Positions 14,743 to 20,747 of a stretch of DNA of 21,055 bases are shown one piece after another (position 1 is the first letter of the stretch; every line of letters begins with the position of its first letter). The notes under the pieces are model-generated. The model ran no database searches and had not been told where the DNA came from. It saw only the letters and a list, made by a program, of their open reading frames with translations. Origin of the DNA: CAZJNX01 sp964547415 (GTDB lineage: Bacteria > Pseudomonadota > Alphaproteobacteria > Rhizobiales > Amorphaceae); contig CAZJNX010000070.1 in assembly GCA_964547415.1 (NCBI GenBank), positions 1-21,055 on the forward strand, in the 5' to 3' direction. Both the position numbers and the translations under genes were made by a program.

Positions 14743-15293
14743 CGGGCGGCTCGATCCGGTGGCAGGCTCGCTCGGGCCGGCTCGCCCGGCGCGTCGTCCC
14801 GCGCGCGGCCGATGGTGTCGAGGCGCTTCTGGAGGGCGAGACGGTCGAGCGAGGCGAAGGGCAGGTTCACGAAGATCGAGATGCGCTGGGAGAGCATCCG
14901 GTACGCGTCGGCGAAGGCGAGGCGGCGCTCGGCGTCGTTGCCGGTGGCGGCCGCCGGGTCCGGCACGCCCCAGTGGGCGGTCATCGGCTGGCCCGGCCAG
15001 ACCGGGCACGTCTCCGCGGCCGCCTGGTCGCAGACGGTGAACACGAAGTCCATCTCCGGGGCGTCGGGGCCGGTGAACTCCTCCCAGCTCTTGGAGCGCA
15101 GGCGCGAGACGTCGTGGTTGTGCTTCTTCAGGAGGTCGATGGCGAAGGGGTGCACCTCGCCCTTCGGGTGGGAGCCGGCGGAGAAGGCGCGGAAGCGGTC
15201 CCGCCCCTCGCGGTTCATGATGCACTCGGCGAGGATCGAGCGGGCCGAGTTTCCGGTGCACAGGAACAGGACGTCGTAGTTTCCCCGGGCCAT
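14739..15293 (-). CDS. arsC: Arsenate reductase, low-molecular-weight phosphatase type
   Basis: A 184-residue protein with the phosphatase loop C12-TGNSAR18-S (C-x5-R) at the N-terminus and a later DP (VPDPAAA), as in low-molecular-weight tyrosine phosphatases. C88 and C96 (FTVCDQ and ETCPVW) are placed like the redox relay cysteines of Staphylococcus aureus and cyanobacterial ArsC, supporting arsenate reduction rather than dephosphorylation. The ATG at 15293 has GGGAG about 8 bases ahead. A longer frame back to 15353 would overlap arsR and adds a charged, unconserved stretch, so it is rejected. The C-terminal ~40 residues (charged, Pro/Ala-rich) extend beyond the ~140-residue core. First enzyme gene after arsR. 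Confidence 0.9.
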   Translation of the reverse strand: MARGNYDVLFLCTGNSARSILAECIMNREGRDRFRAFSAGSHPKGEVHPFAIDLLKKHNHDVSRLRSKSWEEFTGPDAPEMDFVFTVCDQAAAETCPVWPGQPMTAHWGVPDPAAATGNDAERRLAFADAYRMLSQRISIFVNLPFASLDRLALQKRLDTIGRARDDAPGEPARASLPPDRAAR

Positions 15294-15306
15294 CTGCCCA
15301 CTCCCT

Positions 15307-15684
15307 TCACGTTGCCGCGGATCTCGCCCCGGCGGCTTCGGCGCAGGCGGCACACTCGGCCGCGAGGGTCGCGAGCGGGCCGCAGATCTCCGGCTCGCCG
15401 CCGCAGCAGTCCCGCACGAGGAAGGCCATCAGGTCCCGCATGGCGCCATAGTCGGCGACGTAGCGGACGATGCGGCCCTCCCGCCGCGTCGTCACGAGCC
15501 CGGCGCGGGCGAGCTGCGCGAGGTGGTTCGACAGCGTGTTGGCGAGCACCCCGAGCCGGCCCGCGACCTCGCCCGCGGGCAGCCCGTCCGGCCCGGCCGT
15601 GACGAGCAGGCGGAAGGCGGCGAGCCGCGTCTCGTGCGAGAGCGCGGACAGGCGGACGAGGGCGCGGTCCATCTCCATTTCCAT
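15307..15684 (-). CDS. arsR: ArsR family arsenite-responsive repressor
   Basis: A 125-residue winged-helix repressor. The HTH runs about 35-64 (PAGEVAGRLGVLANTLSNHLAQL) and the wing about 65-77. Instead of the ELCVCDL site in the DNA helix of Escherichia coli ArsR, the cysteines are at the C-terminal end: C93-C94-x6-C101, with C111 and C114 further on. This resembles the Acidithiobacillus ferrooxidans ArsR site (C95, C96, C102). It is first in the minus-strand ars operon and lies 13 bases before the phosphatase-type arsC; it should repress the operon until arsenite binds. Three ATGs (residues 1, 3, 5) are close together, so the exact start is uncertain by a few codons. Confidence 0.93.
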   Translation of the reverse strand: MEMEMDRALVRLSALSHETRLAAFRLLVTAGPDGLPAGEVAGRLGVLANTLSNHLAQLARAGLVTTRREGRIVRYVADYGAMRDLMAFLVRDCCGGEPEICGPLATLAAECAACAEAAGARSAAT

Positions 15685-15725
15685 CGTTCCACCATCGTCG
15701 AATTATTGCGGTCCGTCAACCCTGC
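15685..15725 (-). promoter_or_regulatory. Possible arsR promoter/operator region
   Basis: Directly upstream of arsR the minus strand has TTGACG (15719-15714), a good -35 match, and a locally AT-rich stretch AATAATT (15707-15701) unusual for this window. A convincing -10 at 17-base spacing is absent (GATGGT). CCATCGT occurs twice on the + strand (15681-15687 and 15692-15698), the first spanning the arsR start codon. The rest of the gap to 15968 shows only GC-rich stems (15767-15773 with 15778-15784) and no gene that I can support. Confidence 0.3.
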
Positions 15726-15968
15726 CGGCGGCGTGATCCCGACCTCCGGCGATCGCCGCGCGACGTGGCGGGGACGGCCCCGCCGCCGTGGCGATGGGTG
15801 TCGGTTCCGCCGGCTGGACGGGATCGGCCGGCACGCCGGCGGCGCCGCCGTTTCGGGAAACGCGCTCACCGCGGGCCGGGCCGGTTCCCGCGCGCCGACA
15901 GCCTGGGCGGGTGCGATCCGCGGCGGGCGCGGGCCCCGATCCGCCTCGGTGGCCGTGCGCCGATGGGC

Positions 15969-16433
15969 TCAGGCGGCGGGCGCGCCCGCGGCCTCGGGGA
16001 GGTTGGCCTCGAGGAGGGGCATCAGCACCTCCTTGTTGGTCACCACGTCCGCGAGGGTGACCCCGTCGAGCACCTCCAGGAAGGCGGCGAGCGCCCGCTT
16101 GAAGGTGCGCGACAGGCGGCAGGCCTCCATCAGGGGGCAGGTGTTGGTCCGGGCGTTGAAGCACTCCACGAGCTCAAGGCTGTCCTCCGTGAGGCGGACG
16201 ACCTCGCCGATCGTGATGGTGTGGGCGGGACGCGCGAGGCGGAAGCCGCCACCGCGCCCGCGCACGTTCTCGAGGAACCCCCACTGGCCGAGCTGGTGGA
16301 CGCACTTTGTGCAGTGCGCCCGCGAGATCCCGAAGGCGTCGGCCACCTCGTGGCAGCGGGTGAGCGTGTCGCCGCGCATCGCCGCCACCATGAGGGTGCG
16401 CAGGGCGTAGTTCGTGAACGACGTGAGGCGCAT
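15969..16433 (-). CDS. Rrf2 family Fe-S transcriptional regulator, NsrR-like
   Basis: A 154-residue regulator opening with MRLTSFTNYALRTLM, typical of Rrf2/NsrR proteins. The winged HTH follows (VADAFGISRAHCTKCVHQL) and a wing RGRGGGFRLARP. Three cysteines in the usual cluster region are C91-x7-C99-x5-C105; NsrR and IscR have x4-5 then x5, so the first gap is longer. Extra cysteines C27, C41 and C44 lie in the DNA-binding part. The start at 16433 is supported by GGAGGGGGCG just upstream. A frame continuing to 16862 crosses the divergent control region and is not supported. It is transcribed away from the sulfur operon and probably controls it, sensing NO, redox state or persulfide; which one is not determined. 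Confidence 0.88.
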   Translation of the reverse strand: MRLTSFTNYALRTLMVAAMRGDTLTRCHEVADAFGISRAHCTKCVHQLGQWGFLENVRGRGGGFRLARPAHTITIGEVVRLTEDSLELVECFNARTNTCPLMEACRLSRTFKRALAAFLEVLDGVTLADVVTNKEVLMPLLEANLPEAAGAPAA

Positions 16434-16451
16434 CGCCCCCCTCCAGTCCGC

Positions 16452-16520
16452 CTGAAACTTCACTCCCATATGCAACTTTTCCCTTGCGGAGAAAAGATGC
16501 ATCTCGTATTGAAGTTTCAG
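16452..16520. promoter_or_regulatory. 69-base near-palindrome: paired operator-like motifs
   Basis: An interrupted palindrome centred at 16486 with 26 of 34 base pairs complementary. The outer arms CTGAAACTTCA (16452-16462) and TGAAGTTTCAG (16510-16520) match perfectly. Inner arms 16470-16481 and 16491-16502 (GAAAAGATGCAT on the right) match at 11 of 12. Read outward, it is two diverging copies of a 29-base motif (24 of 29 identical). The right copy contains AAGATGCATCT, close to the NsrR half-site AAGATGYATTT. It begins 18 bases upstream of the Rrf2 start. A regulator site for the divergent Rrf2 and sulfur genes is inferred. Confidence 0.75.
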
Positions 16521-16578
16521 CCCGGCAGGCCGTGGCGGGCGGGCAGGCCCATCCGCCACGGAAACGCCCCGGCACACC

Positions 16579-16592
16579 TTGACTTCGGTCAA
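16579..16592 (+). promoter_or_regulatory. FNR/FixK-type box
   Basis: TTGACTTCGGTCAA is a perfect 5-base dyad with a 4-base spacer and fits the CRP/FNR-superfamily consensus TTGAY-N4-RTCAA bound by FixK/FNR/DNR-type regulators. It is centred about 134 bases ahead of the DUF2892 start, in the non-coding divergent region. Such a site would tie the sulfur operon to low oxygen or NO. No clear -10 is recognisable downstream in this GC-rich DNA. Confidence 0.55.
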
Positions 16593-16719
16593 TGCGGGCC
16601 TGCGCCCGCTCGCCGAAGGACAGGTCCGGGGGGCCGGGCGAAGAGTTGGCGGGACGCCGGGTCGGGCGTCCCAGCGCCCGTCCTTCGGGGCGGTGCGCCG
16701 CGTCTCGGGAGCGACGGAC

Positions 16720-16941
16720 ATGATTAAGGCCGCCAACGTCGGCCCGATCGACAGGCTCATCCGCCTCGTCGTCGGGGTGACGCTCATCCTCTTGCCCACC
16801 TTCACCGACTTCGCGCTCTGGCAGGAGCCGCTCGCCGCCTGGGGACTGCCGATCGTCGGCATCGTCCTCGTCGCGACGGCGATTCTGCGCTTCTGCCCGG
16901 CCTACCGGCTGATCGGCGTGAAGACCTGCCGGACGGCGTGA
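16720..16941 (+). CDS. DUF2892 family small membrane protein (YgaP membrane-domain-like)
   Basis: A 73-residue protein of PF11127 (DUF2892). It has an N-terminal amphipathic segment with NVGPIDRLIRLVVGV, two hydrophobic helices (about 14-29 and 40-57) and the closing motif RFCPAYRLIGVKTC with C59 and C70. In YgaP the same domain is the membrane part of a rhodanese, and stand-alone copies are common beside sulfide and rhodanese genes. The ATG is preceded by GGGAG (16708-16712). It is the first gene of the sulfur operon and its stop overlaps the next start (GTGA). Its molecular role is unknown; a part in sulfur relay at the membrane is inferred. Confidence 0.87.
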   Translation: MIKAANVGPIDRLIRLVVGVTLILLPTFTDFALWQEPLAAWGLPIVGIVLVATAILRFCPAYRLIGVKTCRTA

Positions 16942-17387
16942 CCATGGACGCATCCCACGCCACCGCCTTCACCCCGCTCGCCTCGCTCGCCGGCGGGGCG
17001 ATGATCGGGCTCGCCGCGGTCCTGCTGATGGCCACCCTCGGCCGGATCGCGGGCGTCACCGGGATCCTGACCGGGGCGGCCCTGCCCGCGAGCCTCGCCG
17101 ACTTCGGCTGGCGGGCGGCGATGCTCGCCGGGATGGTCGCCGCGCCCCTCGCCTACCTCTTCCTGACGGGATCGCCGGTCGCCATCGACGTGCCGGTGTC
17201 GACGGGGATGCTCGTGGTCGGCGGCCTCCTCGTCGGGATCGGCGTCACCTTCGCGAGCGGGTGCACGAGCGGCCACGGGGTCTGCGGCCTCGCCCGCCTG
17301 TCGCCCCGCTCCCTCGCAGCGACGCTCACCTTCATGGCCACCACGGCGGCGACCGTCTTCGTCGTGCGCCACGTGATCGGAGGCTGA
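16938..17387 (+). CDS. YeeE/YedE family half-transporter A (PmpA-like)
   Basis: A 149-residue membrane protein of PF04143 with about four hydrophobic segments and the signature GCTSGHGVCG (C109 and C116). Full-length YeeE proteins import thiosulfate through a chain of cysteines; half-size pairs such as this are often called PmpA/PmpB. The start is GTG at 16938, overlapping the DUF2892 stop; ATG at 16944 would remove two residues. It is followed 4 bases later by the B half, so a heterodimer carrying thiosulfate or another sulfur species is likely. The substrate is inferred. Confidence 0.87.
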   Translation: MTMDASHATAFTPLASLAGGAMIGLAAVLLMATLGRIAGVTGILTGAALPASLADFGWRAAMLAGMVAAPLAYLFLTGSPVAIDVPVSTGMLVVGGLLVGIGVTFASGCTSGHGVCGLARLSPRSLAATLTFMATTAATVFVVRHVIGG

Positions 17388-17391
17388 CGCC

Positions 17392-17847
17392 ATGGGGATC
17401 CTCGCCGCCTTCGCCATCGGGCTCCTGTTCGGCCTCGGCATCGTGGTGTCGGGCATGGTGAACCCGGCCAAGGTGCTGAACTTCTTCGATCTCGCCGGCA
17501 CCTGGGACCCGAGCCTCGCCTTCGTCATGGGCGGCGCGCTCGCCGTCACCTTCCTCGGCTACCGCCTCGTCCTGAAGCGGGACGGACCGCTCCTCGGCAG
17601 CGCCTTCCACCTGCCGACGGCGCGGGCCGTGGACCGTCCGCTGGTGGCGGGCGCCGCCGTCTTCGGCATCGGCTGGGGCATCGCCGGCTTCTGCCCGGGC
17701 GGGGCGATCCCGGCCCTCGGCACGGGGCGCAGCGAGGTTCTCGTCTTCGTCGCGAGCCTCCTCGCCGGGATCGTCATAGCCCGCTTCGCCCGCGGTGCCC
17801 TCTCCCGGCCGGAGGGGGGTGCCCGCGCGCCCCGCTCGGCGACCTGA
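17392..17847 (+). CDS. YeeE/YedE family half-transporter B (PmpB-like)
   Basis: A 151-residue membrane protein, the partner half of the YeeE/YedE pair. It begins with a hydrophobic helix carrying GLGIVVSGMVNPAKVLNFFD, a family hallmark, and later has GFCPGGAIPALGTG with C101 in the pore-lining position. The C-terminal ~15 residues are Arg/Ala/Gly-rich and presumably cytoplasmic. It lies between half A and the metallo-hydrolase gene, so sulfur uptake and oxidation look coupled. Confidence 0.88.
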   Translation: MGILAAFAIGLLFGLGIVVSGMVNPAKVLNFFDLAGTWDPSLAFVMGGALAVTFLGYRLVLKRDGPLLGSAFHLPTARAVDRPLVAGAAVFGIGWGIAGFCPGGAIPALGTGRSEVLVFVASLLAGIVIARFARGALSRPEGGARAPRSAT

Positions 17848-17873
17848 CGGACATGAAACCTTCGGAGGAAACG

Positions 17874-18782
17874 ATGACCACCGAAACCCTCGAGAAATCC
17901 GCCTACCCGATCGACATGGACCAGCACCCGGAGGTGACCGGCTTTTTCGACGAGGCGACCAACACCATCACCTACGTGGTGAAGGACCCGGCGTCGAACG
18001 CCTGTGCCATCGTCGATTCGGTCATGGACATCGACTACGCGGCCGGGCGGATCACCTACACCCACGCCGACGAGATCATCGCCTACGTGCGCGAGCACGG
18101 CCTGAAGGTTGAGTGGCTGCTGGAGACCCACGTCCATGCCGACCATCTGTCGGCGGCGCCGTACCTGCAGCAGCACCTCGGCGGCAAGCTCGCCATCGGC
18201 GAGAACATCACCGTCGTGCAGGACACCTTCGGCAAGATCTTCAACGAGGGAACCGAGTTCCAGCGCGACGGCAGCCAGTTCGACAAGCTGATCAAGGAGG
18301 GCGACACCTTCACCATCGGCAATCTGAAGGGTTTCGCCATCCACACGCCCGGCCATACGCCGGCCTGCATGACCTACGTGATCGGTGACGCGGCGTTCGT
18401 GGGCGACACGCTGTTCATGCCCGACGGGGGCACGGCGCGGGCCGACTTCCCCGGGGGCGATGCGGGCGTCCTCTACGATTCCATCCAGAAGGTGCTCGCC
18501 CTGCCCGACGCCATGCGCCTGTTCATGTGCCACGACTACGGCCCCAACGGGCGCGACATCCGCTGGGAGACCACCGTGGGCGAGGAGAAGGCCCACAACA
18601 TCCACGTGGGCGCGGGCAAGAGCCGGGAAGAGTTCGTGCGCATGCGCACCGAGCGGGACGCCACGCTCGCCATGCCGAAGCTCATCATCCCCTCGCTGCA
18701 GGTGAACATGCGGGCCGGCCAGCTGCCGCCGGCCGACGAGGACGGCAAGACCTTCCTCAAGGTGCCCGTCAACCAGCTCTGA
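17874..18782 (+). CDS. MBL-fold metallo-hydrolase, ETHE1-like persulfide dioxygenase candidate
   Basis: A 302-residue metallo-beta-lactamase-fold protein. The metal motif H86-V-H88-A-D90-H91 is followed by TPGHT (H161) and GDTLF (D178). H86, H161 and D178 correspond to the single iron site of ETHE1-type persulfide dioxygenases, and H220 (CHDYGPNGRD) closes the site. The C-terminal region KAHNIHVGAGKSREEFVRMR is typical of the MBL part of Blh proteins. The start is set at 17874 because TTCGGAGGAAACG lies directly ahead; an in-frame ATG at 17853 would put that sequence inside the gene. The expected reaction is oxidation of glutathione persulfide to sulfite. In Agrobacterium and Xylella this domain is fused to a DUF442 domain; here DUF442 is on the next gene instead. 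Confidence 0.88.
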   Translation: MTTETLEKSAYPIDMDQHPEVTGFFDEATNTITYVVKDPASNACAIVDSVMDIDYAAGRITYTHADEIIAYVREHGLKVEWLLETHVHADHLSAAPYLQQHLGGKLAIGENITVVQDTFGKIFNEGTEFQRDGSQFDKLIKEGDTFTIGNLKGFAIHTPGHTPACMTYVIGDAAFVGDTLFMPDGGTARADFPGGDAGVLYDSIQKVLALPDAMRLFMCHDYGPNGRDIRWETTVGEEKAHNIHVGAGKSREEFVRMRTERDATLAMPKLIIPSLQVNMRAGQLPPADEDGKTFLKVPVNQL

Positions 18783-18788
18783 CAGGCG

Positions 18789-18823
18789 AGGGCGCCCGGG
18801 CATCCGTCTGGGCGCCCTTTCCC
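18789..18823 (+). terminator. Intrinsic-terminator-like hairpin inside the sulfur operon
   Basis: AGGGCGCCC (18789-18797) pairs perfectly with GGGCGCCCT (18810-18818) around a 12-base loop, followed by TTTCCCCTTT. It begins 7 bases after the metallo-hydrolase stop and 94 before the SQR start. It may end or attenuate the upstream message, leaving the SQR gene to read-through or its own promoter. Confidence 0.6.
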
Positions 18824-18882
18824 CTTTCGCGAACGAAGGCGCGCGGGAACGACGCGCCCGTCCACCGGCAGGAGGAAGCGCC

Positions 18883-20637
18883 ATGGACATCAGGAAGGTC
18901 ACCGACGGCCTGTCCGTCAGCGGGCAGATCCGGGTCGAGGACATCCAGGAGATCGCGATGGCCGGGTTCCGATCGATCGTGTCCAACCGGCCGGACGGGG
19001 AGGGGGCCGACCAGCCCACCTTCGACGAGATCGCCGGGGCCGCCCGCGAGAAGGGCCTTGCCGTGCGCTACCTGCCCGTGGAGACCGGCCGCGTGACGGA
19101 CGAGGCCGCCGAACAGTTCCGCGAGGCGATGGCCGAGCTGCCGCGGCCCGTCCTCGCCTACTGCCGCACCGGCACCCGCTCGGTGACGCTGTGGGCCCTG
19201 TCGGAAGGCGCCTCACGGCCGCTGCCGGAGATCCTGGAGCGGGCCAAGGCCGCGGGATACGACATGGGTGGCGTGGTCCGCCGCATCGCCAACGGCGGGA
19301 AGACGCCCACCGACGCGGCCGATGCCTCCTTCGACGTGGTGATCGTGGGCGGCGGCGCGGCAGGGATCGCGGTGGCGGCGAGCCTGAAGCAGCGCCGCGG
19401 CACCCTCGACATCGCCATCATCGACCCGGCCGACGTCCACTACTACCAGCCCGGCTGGACCCTCGTGGGCGGCGGTGTGTTCGAGCCGGAGACGACGGCG
19501 AAGACCATGGGCTCGGTGATCCCGAAGGGGGTCCACTGGATCAAGTCGGCCGTCGCCGCCTTCGAGCCGGACAAGAACGTGGTCGTCCTCGACGGGTGCC
19601 GCGTCGTCCACTACGACCGCCTCGTCGTCTGTCCGGGCCTCAAGCTCGACTGGCACAAGGTGGACGGGCTCGTCGACACCCTCGGCAAGAACGGGGTGAC
19701 GTCCAACTACCGCTACGACCTCGCCCCCTACACCTGGCGCCTCGTCAAGGAGATGCAGGGGGGCACCGCGCTCTTCACCCAGCCGCCCATGCCCATCAAG
19801 TGCGCCGGCGCGCCGCAGAAGGCGATGTACCTGTCGGCGGACCACTGGAAGCGCTCGGGCGTCCTCAAGAACATGGACATCCACTTCTGCAACGCGGGCG
19901 GCGTGCTGTTCGGCGTGAAGGAGTACGTGCCCGCGCTGATGGAGTACGTGAAGGCCTACGGCATCACCCTCGACTTCTTCCACAACCTCGTGGCTGTGGA
20001 CGGGCCGTCGAAGACCGCCGTCTTCGAGGTGAAGGCGCCCGACACGGAGCCGCGGCGGGTCGAGGTCCCCTTCGACATGATGCACGTGTGCCCGCCCCAG
20101 ACGGCGCCGGACTTCATCCGCGTGAGCCCGCTCGCCGATGCCGCCGGATGGGTGGACGTGGACCAGACGACCCTGCGCCACAGGACGTACGAGAACGTCT
20201 GGAGCCTCGGCGACGTGATGAACGCGCCGAACGCCAAGACGGCGGCCGCGGCCCGCAAGCAGGCGCCGACGGTGGCGGAGAACATCGTCGCCGACATCCG
20301 CGAGCGCTCGCCGGTGGCCGCCTACGACGGCTACGGCTCCTGCCCGCTGACCGTGGAGCGCGGCAAGATCGTGCTCGCCGAGTTCGGCTACGGCGGGCGC
20401 CTGTTGCCGAGCTTCCCGAAGTGGTTCATCGACGGGACGAAGCCGACCCGCGCGGCCTGGCTCCTGAAGGAGCGGATCCTGCCGCCCGTCTACTGGCAGG
20501 CGATGCTGCGCGGCAAGGAGTGGCTCGCCAGGCCCGAGAAGGTGACGGTGAAGGCGCCGCCCGCCGCGGCCCCGCCGGCCGCCGCCGCGCCGCCTGCGCA
20601 AAAGTCCGAGACGGCACGGGAAAAGGAACCGGCCTGA
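18883..20637 (+). CDS. DUF442 (TIGR01244) - sulfide:quinone oxidoreductase-like fusion
   Basis: A 584-residue two-domain protein. Residues 1-112 are a DUF442/TIGR01244 phosphatase-like domain with loop C94-RTGTR99; six residues from Cys to Arg resemble a rhodanese loop more than the C-x5-R of tyrosine phosphatases. Residues 149-555 are an FAD oxidoreductase of the sulfide:quinone oxidoreductase type: GGGAAG at 156-161, VVCPG (C250), KCAGAPQK (C307), HVCPP (C403), SLGDV and KTAAAARKQAP (about 441-462). The region 505-550 (FPKWFIDGTK, PPVYWQAM) fits the membrane-binding end. A Pro/Ala-rich tail (about 558-584) is likely disordered. GGCAGGAGGAAG (18867-18878) supports the start. The enzyme should oxidise sulfide to persulfide with quinone as acceptor, and DUF442 may pass the sulfane sulfur on. 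Confidence 0.9.
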   Translation: MDIRKVTDGLSVSGQIRVEDIQEIAMAGFRSIVSNRPDGEGADQPTFDEIAGAAREKGLAVRYLPVETGRVTDEAAEQFREAMAELPRPVLAYCRTGTRSVTLWALSEGASRPLPEILERAKAAGYDMGGVVRRIANGGKTPTDAADASFDVVIVGGGAAGIAVAASLKQRRGTLDIAIIDPADVHYYQPGWTLVGGGVFEPETTAKTMGSVIPKGVHWIKSAVAAFEPDKNVVVLDGCRVVHYDRLVVCPGLKLDWHKVDGLVDTLGKNGVTSNYRYDLAPYTWRLVKEMQGGTALFTQPPMPIKCAGAPQKAMYLSADHWKRSGVLKNMDIHFCNAGGVLFGVKEYVPALMEYVKAYGITLDFFHNLVAVDGPSKTAVFEVKAPDTEPRRVEVPFDMMHVCPPQTAPDFIRVSPLADAAGWVDVDQTTLRHRTYENVWSLGDVMNAPNAKTAAAARKQAPTVAENIVADIRERSPVAAYDGYGSCPLTVERGKIVLAEFGYGGRLLPSFPKWFIDGTKPTRAAWLLKERILPPVYWQAMLRGKEWLARPEKVTVKAPPAAAPPAAAAPPAQKSETAREKEPA

Positions 20638-20647
20638 GCCGTTCATC

Positions 20648-20722
20648 GGGCGGCGGCCCCGCCGCCGCCCGCGAAGACGACCCGCGCGCGTGAGGCCGGG
20701 CGGATTCCTGTCCGCCCCGGCC
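20648..20722 (+). terminator. Two tandem GC hairpins between SQR and SulP genes
   Basis: The first hairpin is GGGCGGCGGC (20648-20657) with GCCGCCGCCC (20661-20670), a perfect 10-base stem with a 3-base loop. The second is GGCCGGGCGGA (20694-20704) with TCCGCCCCGGCC (20711-20722), an 11-base stem with one bulged C and a 6-base loop. Neither has a T tract. They fill the 110-base gap and could terminate, attenuate or protect mRNA ends. Confidence 0.5.
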
Positions 20723-20747
20723 GTCCGCGCCCCGAGAAGAGACCCCG

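Noticed and set aside
12586..15279. Open frame of 897 codons on the plus strand
   Set aside because: It lies antisense to the MFS, arsC, aquaporin and arsC genes, all of which have clear motifs; its product is Arg/Gly/Glu-rich without family features.
15765..16727. Plus-strand open frames across the Rrf2 gene and the control region
   Set aside because: They are antisense to the Rrf2 gene with its conserved cysteines and run through the palindrome; their composition is Arg/Ala/Gly-rich.
16434..16862. N-terminal extension of the Rrf2 frame upstream to 16862
   Set aside because: It would overlap DUF2892 and cover the palindrome and FNR-type box. MRLTSF at 16433 is the conserved Rrf2 start and has its own ribosome binding site.
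17853..17873. Earlier ATG for the MBL-fold gene
   Set aside because: The strong GGAGG at 17864-17868 would then be inside the gene; ATG 17874 is correctly spaced from it.
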